Below, piece by piece: positions 31,985-43,659 of a DNA stretch of 64,000 bases. Each line of letters begins with the position of its first letter. Position 1 is the stretch's first letter. Origin of the DNA: Vesta saturnalis (Eukaryota; Arthropoda; Insecta; Coleoptera; Lampyridae); NCBI GenBank assembly GCA_036346205.1, contig JARFJB010001987.1:5355001-5419000 (forward strand), read 5' to 3'. The translations under genes and the position numbers were made by a program. The notes beneath the pieces were generated by a model. It was not told the DNA's origin, made no database searches, and saw only the letters and a list, made by a program, of their open reading frames with translations.

Positions 31985-32670
31985 ACCGGTGTTGAATTAA
32001 CGACGTTTTGACAGAATCTCATCTGCCATTTTCAAGTGTCTCGAGTCTTGATGGTAAATGCAATTTCGGGGTACTGGTCCACGTTTCGGCAAGATCCCGC
32101 TTGACATCTTCAGCATATGATTAGATTTCGGCTACTGCTTGTCCTTACTCGTATAGAACTTATTTGTTCTGGTAGAGGTTCCGTTTTATATTGCTGGGTA
32201 CATGCTTGACTTCGTGTGATTGGTCCTTTTGTTGCACTTTCACTTCCACTTTCTCTACTTCCCCTTTTTCCAGGTTTCCTTCTTTTTCGCTTTGTATTTG
32301 GCTGTGTTATTTTTGTGTTTGTTGATTAGATAGTTTCCTCGTTGCTGGCAGTCGTAACGCTTCATCCCTGGTATTCAGCGTGTTACTGTGTTTTTCAATT
32401 TCAATTGCTTCTCTAGTGATCCGAGATTTGTAATGTTCGATATTGGCTAACATTGCAGTATTTGCAAAATCAATTTTGTGGCCTGCGTTTTCATGTTGTG
32501 CTAGCGATGAAGTACTTCAGCCGTTTTTGATAGAATTTATGATTCTTCTCTTCTTACATGAATCTTCCTGTAGGTTTGTCCTACATACACCGAAGAACAT
32601 TCGCCACATGGAATTCGGTATACTCTCTCGAGAGTTATTTTTTCTTTAGGTAGGAATGCCCTTGTCGGTT
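31985..32670 (-). pseudogene. Penelope-like element: GIY-YIG endonuclease and 3' repeat region
   Basis: Minus strand. VYRIPCGECSSVYVGQTYRK (about 32610-32550) is a nearly ideal GIY-YIG entry (Tyr and Val-Tyr-Val-Gly). After a frameshift it continues with SLAQHENAGHKIDFANTAML and EAIEIEKHSNTLNTRDEALR (Glu of the nuclease) to about 32340. The tail holds two hammerhead-like motifs (32079-32114, 31995-32036) between direct repeats, as expected for a PLE with a partial tandem (pseudo-LTR) end. The RT of this or a related copy is at 35740-36556 on the same strand. Confidence 0.87.
31995..32114 (-). ncRNA. Two tandem hammerhead-like motifs of the PLE
   Basis: First (32114-32079): CTGAAGATGTCAAG, loop, CTTGCCGAAACG. 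Second (32036-31995): CTTGAAAATGGCAGA, loop, TCTGTCAAAACGTCG. Both have the order of core, stem II and GAAA/AAAA with a short stem III. Directly repeated GTCTCGAGTCT blocks separate them. Core positions are partly substituted. Confidence 0.42.
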
Positions 32671-34680
32671 CTTCCGGTTCATTTGTGATATTCCCTTGTA
32701 ACGAAATAATTTGTGTTTTGGATACTTAAGTTACTTTGGCACTTTTCTATAAATTTCTGTACAAGTTGTACATATTTACTCAAACCTACTTTCTAGAAAT
32801 GCTTATGTTGTTTCATTTCATTTAAAATCTGCATTGTTACTCCCTCTAGTGACGTATCCTAAAATATAGGTAATTAAGGGGAATTATATTACAAGCTTTT
32901 AGAAGTCCTCTCTAGATGGCGTTAGTGGAGAAATCACAATTTAGAATTTCTGGTTTTATTTAGATAAAAAGGGTGATAACAATGTATTGTGTTTAGTACA
33001 ACTTTAACATAAAAATTACGTTTTCTTTCTTTCCTGTGGCGTCCATTTTGCCAAGCTGAAAATGTTTGATGTTTTCTTGAAAATTGCTTGATAGAATTAT
33101 ACGATATAACTAATCGGATATATCTTCAAGAAGCATAATTTTGCAATAAAACAATTGGTGCTTTTTCTAATCATTATTTACAAGTTTTGTTGCTCGCTTA
33201 CATGCGGTTTTAGAAAAATTTTCTTCGGCAAGATCGAGTAAGTTACCAGTTAATTTCTCTGATTTTGTTAGTAATAACTGACTTTCTTTCTTAGCGTTTG
33301 AAGACGTTTTAATCAAGACATGAATTATTGATGCTTCCATAAAGCAAGGAAAGCACTTCGATAGACTTTCATATGGCCCGTTACATCTAAGGGGTAACGA
33401 ATAAAGATTATTTACCTACATAGTGTTAATTACCTTCTCCTTTTAGCCTCAACGAATTACCTTCTTCTTTTGGCTTCAACGAAATACCTTCTACTTTTGG
33501 ATTCTACGATTTAACTTCAACTGTTATCTCCATATTATCTACATTCAAGTACTATTTTGGTTTACCTTCTGAGTCGCAACTAAAATCAAACAGGATCGTG
33601 ACAACTTATGCCTATGTTCGTGATCCGAGAGCATCGACTGAACGTAACTACTACCTGCGTATAGAAAGGTTAGATCGTTCCTTTTTCTCTATTGTTACAT
33701 GAACGTTAATTCTTTTTTTTTTCTCTTGAAATGCATGCAATTATTAAATTTTCACATATATTTGGTTCATTATTGTTTAAGAAAAAAATGCTTGCTGAGC
33801 TATAAAAGTTTCGTGTGGCTCACTATCAAATTTTATTTCGGTATTATCCGTTTTGGTGTAAACCATCGCAAGTTGTTTTGGTTATTATTTAGTAATAAGT
33901 TACGCTTTGTATAGGCGTCGATATACTTTTCCCTTTTAGGAATACAACGGAAAGCCTTCCCTTGAAAAGGGGAAATGTTTAAGTTTGGTTTTTTTGCAAA
34001 ATAGAGAAAAACTATTCTGGCTTGCGAACGGTATTTAATTACTATTTCCTTTTTTTGTACATTTGGGGTATCTAAATATATTGTTTTGTTGTGGATTAAT
34101 TAGATCCACACCTTCAACTATTTAGTCTTAATTTTTTTAAATAAAATATACATTTGTTTCTTTCGCACTACAGCAGTGTTGTTATTTCTATTTCCTGGTG
34201 TCCTTCCCTTTTCCTAAAATCTCCTTGTTCATTCCTTTCTGCACCACTGTCCAAGAGTTGGGACAGCGGTGAAGTTTTCTCAATCTAGGAGAGCGGCTCT
34301 TGGCGCCGGCATCTTTAACATCCTTTCTTCTCTCACCCCGCCCGAACCGACATTTTTGAGCTAGTTCGGTGTGCTCACTATCTGTGAATGATCAGAGAAT
34401 CCTTTCCTTCTTCCTTTTTCTTCCAGCTCCCCGTTTAAACACGTAACACCCTTTTTATATCTCTTTCCCAGTACCCATTTTGTTGTAGTGTCCTACTTAA
34501 TTGGTGTATGTCGGTTCTTACGGTTTACTTGTGATACTCTGTGTTTTTGGATTTAAGTGTTAACACCATAACACGGAAGTACAATCCATCAGAAAATATA
34601 ATAAATTTAAGCAGGCACTGTCTCAACAATACATATTTTGTGTGTAAAGGACAGAAATACACACAAACACATGGAGCAGT
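32671..34680. other. No gene seen; small 27-bp repeat and a GC-richer leader-like block
   Basis: 33429-33530 holds three copies of a 27-bp unit (AATTACCTTCTNCTTTTGGC then TTCAACG). 34230-34450 is less AT-rich (CTCACCCCGCCCGAACCGAC) and precedes a plus-strand PLE, so it may be its 5' leader. The rest is AT-rich and unrecognised. Confidence 0.45.
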
Positions 34681-34689
34681 CATGAGATA

Positions 34690-35235
34690 ACCACTATTAC
34701 ATGTAATTGCGAACCTATACAGGGAGGAATTTCAAGAAGAAGTATTAAGAACGGCCACACATAAACCAAAACTCTCGTTGAGACATGTCGATGACACTTT
34801 TGTCATATGGAACCATGGCAGAGAGAATTTGTACATATTCCTGAAACATCTAAACAAAAAGAACAAGAACAAACAATTCACAATGGAGCTTGAAAAGGAT
34901 AATCAACTGCATTTCTGGATATACTGGTAAAAAATAACGAGTGTTCTGGCTATACCGTATACAAGAAACCCATACACTGGGACTAATATTTGCACTCAGA
35001 TTCACACCATCATCCAGCACATGTAAATTCAGTATTGGGAACGTTAGTACACTGCTTCAAAACATTAACAGACCAGGACCAAGCGAAAATAAACCAATTA
35101 AATAGGACTCTACAATAAAATGGATACAAGGAAAGAGGTATAAAATGTACAATAAATCCAAAAAACAGAAAATCACAAACAAACCGCAAGAGGAACTATC
35201 GAGGATTAGAGCGTTCCTACCATACATAAAAGGAC
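34690..35235 (+). pseudogene. Penelope-like element reverse transcriptase, C-terminal part
   Basis: Plus strand. VIANLYREEFQEEVLRTA leads into the catalytic box RHVDDTFVIWNHGRENL (about 34780-34830; the usual Tyr is His, both Asp kept), then FLKHLNKKNKNKQFTMELEK, then a frame change to the thumb (GYTVYKKPIHWD, HHHPAHVNSVLGTLV) and the linker SRIRAFLPYIKGPAG near 35220. The endonuclease is not found downstream. The RT is cut off upstream at about 34690. Confidence 0.83.
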
Positions 35236-35739
35236 CTGCTGGGGTAATATTTCCCCCCTTAGAACCCTAACTCTGTTTCGTCCGATCCTATCTTGACCAC
35301 ACACATCCTTAATCTCACCATGCATATATATACGTAATGTATGGATGTATGCTGGGAGTCCATGATTGTGGCTGAATGAGCTTGGAAAATTCAAACAGTC
35401 CGCCCTCCCCCTTGGGGAGTGAATGCAATACGTGACCTTTCCTTTCCTTTTTCTTTTTTCTCTTGGCTAGATATTATGTTGATGCTATCCTCCTGACCTA
35501 ATCAAATTTAATATTGTGTGATATCGATTGAACACGTTGTGTTAAAGATGAGGTTGTGTACTGGTTATAATCGCCACCTGGAATCTCGTATATACTTTGA
35601 TCCACTAGCTGTGTTTTATTTTTGGGTTAGGAAATATGGATACGATTTTTTCATTCGTTTGACGTTGTTTTTTCAGAATTTGGATAATGCGGACTGTTGT
35701 TTCTTTTATTTAAGGTAAGAGTGCTTTCTTTGTTTTGTT
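35236..35739. other. No recognised gene
   Basis: Between plus-strand and minus-strand PLE pieces. A CCCTCCCCCTTGGGG segment lies at 35405-35419; a short plus-strand frame at 35518-35718 is unrecognised. Confidence 0.4.
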
Positions 35740-36556
35740 TCTCCTACTCTTCTTCTTGCTTTTTGTTCTTCGATTAGTCCGCTTTTTTGGTTTAGTGTTT
35801 TGACCACAATTGTAATTCTGCTGGGTGGTGGGGTTGAGTATTCAGGTACCGGTTGGTGTGTGTGGATTTTCTATAAACTGAGTGTCGTAGTAGTTGTTCT
35901 CTCTTCTTATAGATTAGTACGTCTAGTTCCATTGTACGCATTTAGATGTTGTAGAAACTGATCCAGTCCTTCTCGTCTGTGTGTCCAGATTATGAAAGTA
36001 TCGTTCACATACCTTAACATATCTTAGCCATAACTTGCAGGTTCTTGTAAATTTTCGTTTTTGTCGTTTTTTCCAAATCTGTTGTAGGATCCGTCGCGAT
36101 CTCTTTGTATGCTGGTTGTTGAAAAAAATGATCCCACCTTATTGTTGTAGTCCTCGACTGTGGCGTTTCTTATGCCTGTAGGCAATATTACGATGTGTGA
36201 GTGTGTGTATGTGTGTATGTGTGTGTGTGTGTGCGTGCGTGCGTGTGTGTGGGTGTGTGTGTGTAAGCGCGCGCAAGTGCGTGCATGCGTGCGTGGGTGT
36301 GTGTTGTGTGTGTGTGTGTGTGTGTTGTATGTGTGTGTGTGTTGTTGTGTGTGTGTGTGTGTGTGTGTGTGCGTGAGTGCGTGCGTTCGTGAGTGCGGCC
36401 GTGCGTGCGTGCGTCCGCGCGCGCGCGTGGGTGTGTCTTTCTCAAAATGTTTAATGCCTTGACTTTCTCTTCAGTTAAGTTCCTCTTTGTTAGCTGGATA
36501 TTCTTCAGTAATCTGGTCACCTCTCGGCGCATTGTTTCCGCTGTGTCACATTCCAT
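35740..36556 (-). pseudogene. Penelope-like element reverse transcriptase split by (GT)n repeat
   Basis: Minus strand. The N-terminal segment ETMRREVTRLLKNIQLTKRN followed by LTEEKVKALNILRK (36550-36435) is the conserved region just before the PADKG motif of PLE RT. It is followed by a (GT)n microsatellite (36196-36440). Then come GIRNATVEDYNNK and PAYKEIATDPTTDLEKTTK (36180-36060), a deletion, the catalytic region RYV..TFIIWTHRREGLDQFL (about 36015-35965, Asp pair damaged) and the thumb (IENPHTPTGT) to about 35740. The microsatellite has replaced the codons of the first RT motif. Confidence 0.82.
36196..36440. repeat. (GT)n/(GTGC)n microsatellite inside a PLE
   Basis: GT-rich tract with GCGT interruptions; both strands give long low-complexity frames that are not genes. 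Confidence 0.97.
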
Positions 36557-36589
36557 GTTTGCAATTGGTTATTGAATATTACTACGAAA

Positions 36590-37115
36590 AGAGAACATGT
36601 CTATTTATTTGGAGCACCACTGAGACTAATAGTAAGTTTACAAGATACGTCACCAAACAGCTGCAACCATACGCCGACAAGTCAGAATCATACGTAAAAA
36701 AATCGAACCACTTCATACACCTAATTAAAAACGAAACACTCAACCAATCAGATCTATTAGTTGGTATCGATGTCGTGGCACTATTCCCTAACGTGCCGAT
36801 CAAGAAAGCAATCGATATAATTAAAACAAATACTATCCACGAGGCTTTCATAGTCTGGACTCACGGACGAGAAGAACTGGATCGGCTCCTATAACATCTA
36901 AATGGAGTTTACAATGGAAATGGAAGACAATGGAATACTGCCGTTTTTAGAAGTATTACAAAAGGGAATACAACTAGGACACAGTTTACAGAAAACCAAC
37001 ACACACCAATTGGTAGCTGAATGCTCAATACCATCATCACCCAGCATAACTACAAACTGGGTCAAACACTAATTACGAGATCCAAAAGACATCAACGTAC
37101 AGAGACAAACCATCA
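36590..37115 (+). pseudogene. Penelope-like element reverse transcriptase with internal deletion
   Basis: Plus strand. SKFTRYVTKQLQPYADKSES leads to LLVGIDVVALFPNVPIKKAI (RT motif A, first catalytic Asp). The frame then jumps to AFIVWTHGREELDRLL, which normally follows the YVDD box. About 100 residues, including the second catalytic site, have been lost near 36845. Downstream FTMEMEDNGILPFLE and a decayed thumb run to about 37115. Opposite orientation to the PLE immediately before it. Confidence 0.82.
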
Positions 37116-37323
37116 ATTACAGAACAGAGATTATTGATATAAATTGTAACAGAAATTGGAACAAAATCGTTGCTTTTACATATAACATAATTTCTATACT
37201 TTAATTTTGTCAGAAAAGCATTGAAATATATATTATGTTCTAGCATGTATATTTTCAAGCACAGCATTTAATAGGAATCAATATAATAGTTATTTGTATT
37301 ATAAGTAAAGTAAAGTAGTGTTT

Positions 37324-37389
37324 TTCTTTACGAATCGCGATCTTTCTAATCGAGGCGTAGCCGAGATTAGAAACTGGATGAGTAAAGAA
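37324..37389. other. Structured hairpin at the left Crypton end
   Basis: Outer arms TTCTTTAC (37324-37331) and GTAAAGAA (37382-37389), inner arms TTTCTAATC (37343-37351) and GATTAGAAA (37365-37373), apex GAGGCGTAGCCGA (37352-37364) with a GGC/GCC mini-stem. All arms are perfect. The apex is shared with the hairpin at 21130-21249. Confidence 0.85.
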
Positions 37390-37679
37390 GAATCTACTTT
37401 TTAAGAATAATACATAACATTTCTTCGGACACTAAATGGAAATGGATTACATTTTATAAGAAATTATTAAAAAAAGACATGACAAGCCCGAGAATCAAAT
37501 TGCCATTTCCATCACAGCAACAACTAAACAAAAATAGGTAAACATAAATATGAGAATATGAGAAGACCTACAAATTTTCAATTCTTGGGGGATTTCACAG
37601 AATGCAAGGGATATCGACGAAGAAGTTATGCTTGCTTTTTTTCATGAAAAGGTTAGTTTTCCTGAATATATTTATTTAT

Positions 37680-38385
37680 TTAGGTTTTTAAGGATGATGT
37701 GTCAAAATTTTTGACAAAAGCGGCTGACGATACTTTTCTCATGATTAAAGCGGCGATAATTTTCAGTCTGTGTAGGGCATATCGTAGTGAGGAGCTAAGA
37801 AAGTTAAATGTAAAGGATATCGAGGATGTCGGCTCTATTTTAGTATCACCCTCCATGACACTAAGGCAAGGACGAAGCCTATATTCACCGTTATGACGGA
37901 AATGAGAGGAATGATTGAGTTTGAGTAGTACAGGAGATATGTAAGCTTGCGTCCAAAACATATCAATCACTTAAGATTGTTCATATTTTACATCAATAAT
38001 AAACGTGCAGTGCAACCTGTGGACATCTACGGTTTCTACAAGATGCCGAAGAAAATTGCCTATTATTTGAAGTTACACAAGCCAGACGGTTACACTGGTC
38101 ACTATCTACGTCGAACGTCAACTACTTTTCTTGTTGAGGGTGAAAGCTCAAAAACATGATGGATGGCGATCAAACACGACTTCAAAAGAATATGTAGAAG
38201 AAAGCATTAACAATAAAATGGCGACATCGAAAATGATTTTTAATCAGCCATCAGCGTCAAACAGTGGATGCCAGAATCCATCAGATATTGTCCTAGAACG
38301 TACTAAATTACAGGTGGCTGCTGCATATAGCGATTCATCATTTTCTACGTCAAATCGAGGAGGTTTTATCAAAATCGTCATTTAG
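37680..38385 (+). pseudogene. Crypton tyrosine recombinase, frameshifted
   Basis: Open segments in order: KAADDTFLMIKAAIIFSLCR and AYRSEELRKLNVKDIEDVGS, with the first catalytic Arg in CRAYRSEEL. After a frame change come RPKHINHLRLFIFYINNKRA and VQPVDIYGFYKMPKKIAYYL. Next is YTGHYLRRTSTTFLV with the His-x-x-Arg motif (about 38093-38135), and after another frame change HDGWRSNTTSKEYVEESINN with the His/Trp motif and nucleophile Tyr (about 38152-38205). All catalytic residues of the R-H-R-H/W-Y set can still be found, but two frameshifts (near 37895 and 38145) and a TAG near 37926 break the gene. The product would cut and rejoin DNA through a 3'-phosphotyrosine. Confidence 0.83.
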
Positions 38386-38529
38386 TGATTTACAGTTAAA
38401 ACATTGTTCAAGCAGTTTCTCTAACGTTAATAGTTGTACGTTTAATATTTATTCCAATAAATAATTAATAATTCTTTATATAATAAAGAAACAGTTGCTA
38501 TAAAAAAATAAACTTTTCTTTACGACCCG

Positions 38530-39199
38530 TAATAAAGAAATATGGCCAATTTCCATTGAGTGGCCGAAAAATACATTTTATATTGTTACAAATTCGTAAT
38601 TACTTTAGTACATTTTCCTTCTAATTTGTAGAACGATTAAAACTAAAAGTCTCTGTTTTAGCTTATAACGATTATCTGTTATCGCTTTGGTTGGTTAAAA
38701 GTTTTTAAAATTTTAATTATTGTTTATAATCAAAAGTGCAGTTTAGTAATGCTGATGTAATTAAGTTAAATTAAATAACTATGGCTGGTTGGGAGGAAAC
38801 TATTCGACATAGAATAAATTAATGCAGATCTCAAGTTGTAGGGCTACTGCATTTAAGCTATTACGTAATTTAAGTTAGTGTCATTAGTGATTTTTGGTGC
38901 TAATTAAATCCAAAGGTATTATTCCCAAATAAATTTTTTACCATAGTGGAGCTCCTTTTCCCTCTTTCCCATCCTTATACTAACGTATGGTAAGTGAATG
39001 GTGTAAAAATAGTAAAGAAATATTAATCTAGTCGAGGTTTAGTGGATACATCTGGCATAAAGAAAAGTAGATTCGTGAAAAACCTAAAAGAAGCAAATAA
39101 GATAAGTCTAGAAATAAAACCGATATCGTTAGTGGATCTGCTGGACGAAGTTGATTTCTTTATCGCCACCACCAAATATTCCCCTTACACACTTAAATG
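38530..39199. other. Intergenic, no gene seen
   Basis: AT-rich, between the Crypton and the 3' end of a minus-strand PLE. No open frame of note. Confidence 0.45.
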
Positions 39200-41126
39200 A
39201 AACACATAGTTTCTAATTTCCACAAAATCATTTAATAAATAACAATTGTTTCGACACACAGTGTCTTCTTCAGATTCGATCTTAAACTAACTTACAACGC
39301 TACAAGATACTTAACCTATACTAATTGTGATGGGAGGCTGACAACTAATTATGTGAAGAGGGAAAATCAAACAGTGGCGAATAGTATAAATCAATTTAAT
39401 CGATTAATAACAAACCTGTATTTTTGTTTTCAAAAATTTATAATGATTCTAAAACGTCTAATCTTTTACCTTTATTTTCAAAATTTTTATCTAACACGTG
39501 ATTTTCTGAGTTCAAATGTTACGCATAGTTAGAAGTTTCTGTATTGTTTTATATGAACTAACATGTTCAGAAATACGTTTACTAAAACTTTTACCTGTTT
39601 GTCCTATGTAGTATTTATCACAACTCCCGCAATTTAGTCTGTATACTCCTGAGTCATTTCTTTTCTGATTTTTGGATTTATTGTTTTTTATGTATTTTCC
39701 TAAAGTATTGTTACATTTGTACGTTATATTCAAATCTAGTTTTTTTCAGTTGGTTAGATATTATTTCTGTAGGTTTACCTATATAATTTAACGTGTTAAA
39801 GAATTTTCTAATTTTGGGTTGAGCAGGGTTAACTGATTTTAATGCAAACTTGTATTCTTTCTTTTTTTAAATTCTATTGACATCCGATTTTGTGTAACCA
39901 TTATTTCCGGCAATTTGTTTAATTATGTTTAATTCCACTTCAAATTTTGTTTTAGACATCGGAATAGTTAGAAGTCTATGAATGTAGCTATTAAAAGCCG
40001 CCATTCTGTAATTATAAGGATGACAAGAATTGTTATGAATAATTGTGTCAGTATGTGAAGGTTTATGATAAATTGAAAATTCTAGTTTATTATTCTGATT
40101 TGTTATTGTTAGGTCTAAGAATTTGTGTTGTTTTTTCTGCTGTAAATGAAATATCTGTATGTAATGTATTTAAGTAACTCAAAAGGTTTTGTAATTGTCT
40201 ATTAGAACCATTAAAGCAAACTAATATGTCATCAACATATCTATACCAAAAAGCTAAGAATTTACTAAATGGGTGTTTGTTGATCGTTTGCTCTAAATTA
40301 TTCATAAAAAATTTTCTAAAATAGGACTTAACGGGTTACCCATTTGCCTTTATTGGCACTAAAATCTCATTATTAAATTCAAAATAATTTTGGTTTAAAC
40401 AAGTGATTAAGGTGTTGAGAAGGTCTTGTTTAATGATACAGTTTAATAGTCAAGAGATTGTCTATAATATTAATCACATCATTTTTGGGAATAAATTTTG
40501 ATCCAAAAGACACAAGTTTATTGTTAGGGAATAAATGTTTTGGATATTATGAACTAATTGTTGTGAATTCTGAATAATATATTTATAAGAATGTGATATA
40601 AGAAACAACAGGTCTAATAGGGTAATCTGCTTTGTGTAATTTAATTAAAGAATATAGTATAGGTACTTGAGGATTCATGACATAAATGTTTGTTTTCCAA
40701 TTCGTTAAATAAACAATTCTCTTTTAACGTGTTTTGTATTAGTCTGATATAATTCAGTTGGATTCAAAAGTCTCATTACTCAAAAAATCTGTAGTTTTAC
40801 TAATGTAATCAATTGTATTCATCGGAATGATTGTTTTCCCTTTATCGGCTCGTGTAAGGATTACATCGTTCTCAATAGATTTTCTATTAATTTTTTTTAC
40901 TGTATTCATATCAGGTTTATTGCTTTTAAAAGGTTTATTCAGTGTATTAAAATTAATTGCAAATTTATGTTTCTGAGAAATACTATTTTCTACTTAGGTT
41001 ATCAACAAATAATTTTAAACTTTTATCGTTAACTTTAGTTAAATTTTAGTTGAAACCTTTACTAAGTAACTTTCATTATTAGAAAATTTCGTTTGACTTA
41101 GGTTCATGAATTTATCAAAGAAACCA
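39200..41126 (-). pseudogene. Penelope-like element, main part (RT and endonuclease)
   Basis: Minus strand. From 41126 down: NLSQTKFSNNE (RT N-terminal region), then damaged RT motifs, GNP..S...FRKFFMNNLEQTINK, the catalytic RYVDDILVCFNGSNRQLQNL (about 40245, both Asp kept), a long thumb and linker (YRMAAFNSYIHRLLTIPMSK, AGNNGYTKSDVNRI) and the endonuclease GVYRLNCGSCDKYYIGQTGK (about 39665-39600; GIY and YIG both recognisable, His of ISEHVSS). The 3' region holds a hammerhead-like motif (39238-39280). Multiple frameshifts and stops. The gene continues upstream at 46519-46890, beyond gypsy copy 2. This PLE differs from the other family in the window (RT box followed by CFNG and not IWTHG). 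Confidence 0.87.
39238..39280 (-). ncRNA. Hammerhead-like motif, best copy
   Basis: Minus strand: CTGAAGA, A, then stem II GACAC-TGT-GTGTC (5 perfect pairs), GAAA, then ACAA/UUGU as stem III, then UA. GAAU before the core can pair with AUUU after the cleavage position. The only deviation from the CUGANGA...GAAA...UH scheme is one extra A before stem II. Hammerheads in PLEs are established; activity here is not. Confidence 0.5.
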
Positions 41127-42254
41127 TGTAACATTAAAACAAAATAAACACTAAAACTGGGCCAACTTATACTGTTAAAACGAAAGCGATGATGTAATAA
41201 ATTGATCAAATAATTTTAATTAATAAAAATAATTACCAAATGATTTTCGCCGGTCCTCATCGGTTGATTAAGATGGGAGGGTTCAATTAACCCCTGAAAT
41301 ACTGCTGCCACTTAATTATTTTCACTTATCCTTAATTCAAAAAAATGTTATCTAAAATTATGAAAAATGATAAATTCTCGAGCGCCATGTTGTCTTTATA
41401 TATCTATCAAAACAACAAAACCTAGTTATTGAATACTATAAACAAATAACACAAATGAAAATAAAATAACAAGTTATACATGTTTATTTAATATATGTTT
41501 GAAAACGAAAAAAAAATTCAGAAGTCATAAACTATAAAATTATAAAAAAACTTTACCTTTTAACGGTTCTGTACTAATGGGGTACTATGAAGCAGAATGG
41601 TTCATATGGGAAATGTCTTGTTAGTTATCCTTAAAATATAATTTCCTTGAAGTTTAATTCCAAATTTATTTGTAAAGTATGTAGAACTTGCGTTGTAAAG
41701 GTAACTCAAGTAAAACTTGCCATTTAAATAAAAATAATAGTACAGTAAAATATTGACTTATACGTGCCATTAAAGATTATTATCAAATAATGCAAAAAAA
41801 AAATGTACAAATTGTTAAAATAGTGCTTGGTAATTAAAAGGGTACTTAAAAAGTAAGTACTTAAAAGTGCCTAAAAAAAAGCAAAGGCTTTAGTTTTAAA
41901 TATAATGAGAAAAAAATAACTTACCACCAAAATTCTGATGGCACCAAAATATAAAAATTAAGTAAAAATATGCTTATTGCTGTTAACATTCAGCATTAAG
42001 TGAATTAAAAAAGCTTTCAGAATAACTCAAGTGTATTTCCCTAAAAGTCTCACGCTTGCGCGAATACAATAATAAATCCAATTTTTTAAAAAGGAACTAA
42101 AACTATTTATGTAATATTACACCCAAAAGATTTGTTCTAGGAAATGCCAATTAAATTCTACATATTAAAATTAAAACTTTCTAATATTACGCCAAATAAA
42201 TGAACGATTCTTAAATTAATGTATTTTTAATACAACCACAAAAAGGTTGTTAAC
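41127..42254 (-). repeat. LTR of gypsy copy 2 (3' LTR in element orientation)
   Basis: TGTAAC... to GGTTGTTAACA (one extra A near the end). Related along its length to the LTRs at 9989-11175 and 14149-15390 but diverged with small indels. Confidence 0.9.
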
Positions 42255-43655
42255 ACCCCTCTAAAATTTGGACTCGGAGATCACCAAAGCGGAGATTCCA
42301 AACACTAAGCTAATAAATGAAATTATTAAAATTTAAAAATACAAAATGTTAAGCTAATTAAAATATAAGCAATATTAAAAATAACAAGAAAATGTACGAA
42401 GAATACGGAAAATGTGGTGACGTTGGTCAGGAAAGACCCCTCGCAACACCAAAAAAGCTAATGACGCGCTACCACCCGCACACGCCACTAGTCGAGAATC
42501 AAGGACCCGAAACCTTAAATAAAGTAAAAACTTTAACTGGTGGGTTTAGTGAAGCAAACCACCATCAGAAGAGCAAAATGAGTATCCGGTAAAAAATTTG
42601 AATCTAAGGTAAAAACGAACGGAAACCGTAAACCATGACCTGAAGGGACAGTGGGCAGAGAACCCGGAAACGGTCATCGTGCAATTTATAAAAATCAAGG
42701 CTAAACGCCACTCTACTCGAGAGTATAAAAATAGAAAAAATCCTTTCGGACTAACAATAAATAATCGCGAGACTTGAGGTCGAGAGAGCGGTTCAATTAC
42801 TCTACCCCGGTGGTCTCAAACCAAGCCTCCTAGGTACATAACACAACTACCACTGTCACGTTCGATAAGTTCATGGCAAATTAGCTCAGGATGCTTCGTC
42901 GTGGAGAACAAGAGAGGCCACTCTACCCTTCACGAGATTCAGGTTTCATGTTGTTCCACAGTCATCGTCCAAGACCAAACATACCCCTAACTAACACGCA
43001 CATTTTATAAATAAATCGAAATCTAGGTGAGATAGCAAAAGAAAGATGAAGCACTCTTACGAACACAACAACCCCCTCCTAAAACTACCAAAACGTCATA
43101 ATCAGGAAGTGAACTAATCGAGGTTGACACGAGGCGAACCGAAGTCCTCAAGCACCGTCCAAGAATAGTAACACTACACAAATCAGGAAAAATAAAATAA
43201 TTAAATTAATCAAAAAATAAAAATGTATAGAAGCATTACTCGTTTTCTTATCCATGGTTATGAGTTTTACACGTCAAATTAACGATCAGAGGTAAACTCA
43301 AAATAGTTATCTTCAATTTTACTATTGTTAGCAAATTGTAAATCCAATAAAGGAAGATAATCTGCCTGAGAACTAATGTCCCACAAAGTCCAATTCAATC
43401 CACAATGGATCTAAATATCAACCATCGTGCTAAACAAATGTAACAAAAATCATGCTAACAAATGTAAAAAAATAAGTGGTTTGCAAAGCCACAACAATAT
43501 AAAATAAAATAATTGAAATAAGCACAAAATAAAATTATTTTGAAAAATTATCAAAATAATTAAAAATATAAATAAGAAAACCAGAATGTAAAAATACTAA
43601 AATAGAAAAATAATTAAAAAGAATACGAAAAAATAAGAACTAATGAGGTTTTAAA
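42255..43655 (-). other. Long 3' noncoding region of gypsy copy 2
   Basis: Collinear with 11176-12586 of copy 1, with small deletions. No convincing frame. The polypurine tract next to the LTR is shortened compared with copy 1 (CACCCCTCT on the plus strand). Confidence 0.65.
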
Positions 43656-43659
43656 TCCT

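Larger units (their letters stand above)
37324..38523 (+). mobile_element. Crypton (tyrosine recombinase) transposon
   Basis: A decayed Crypton tyrosine recombinase (37680-38385) lies between two copies of TTCTTTACGA at 37324 and 38516, about 1.19 kb apart in direct orientation, with extended agreement TTTTCTTTACGAnnCG. Cryptons lack terminal inverted repeats and integrate by recombination at short identical sites, so direct repeats at the ends are as expected. The left end is a structured hairpin (37324-37389). The right end can fold as TTTCTTTA/TAATAAAGAAA. Boundaries are inferred from these repeats. Confidence 0.7.
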
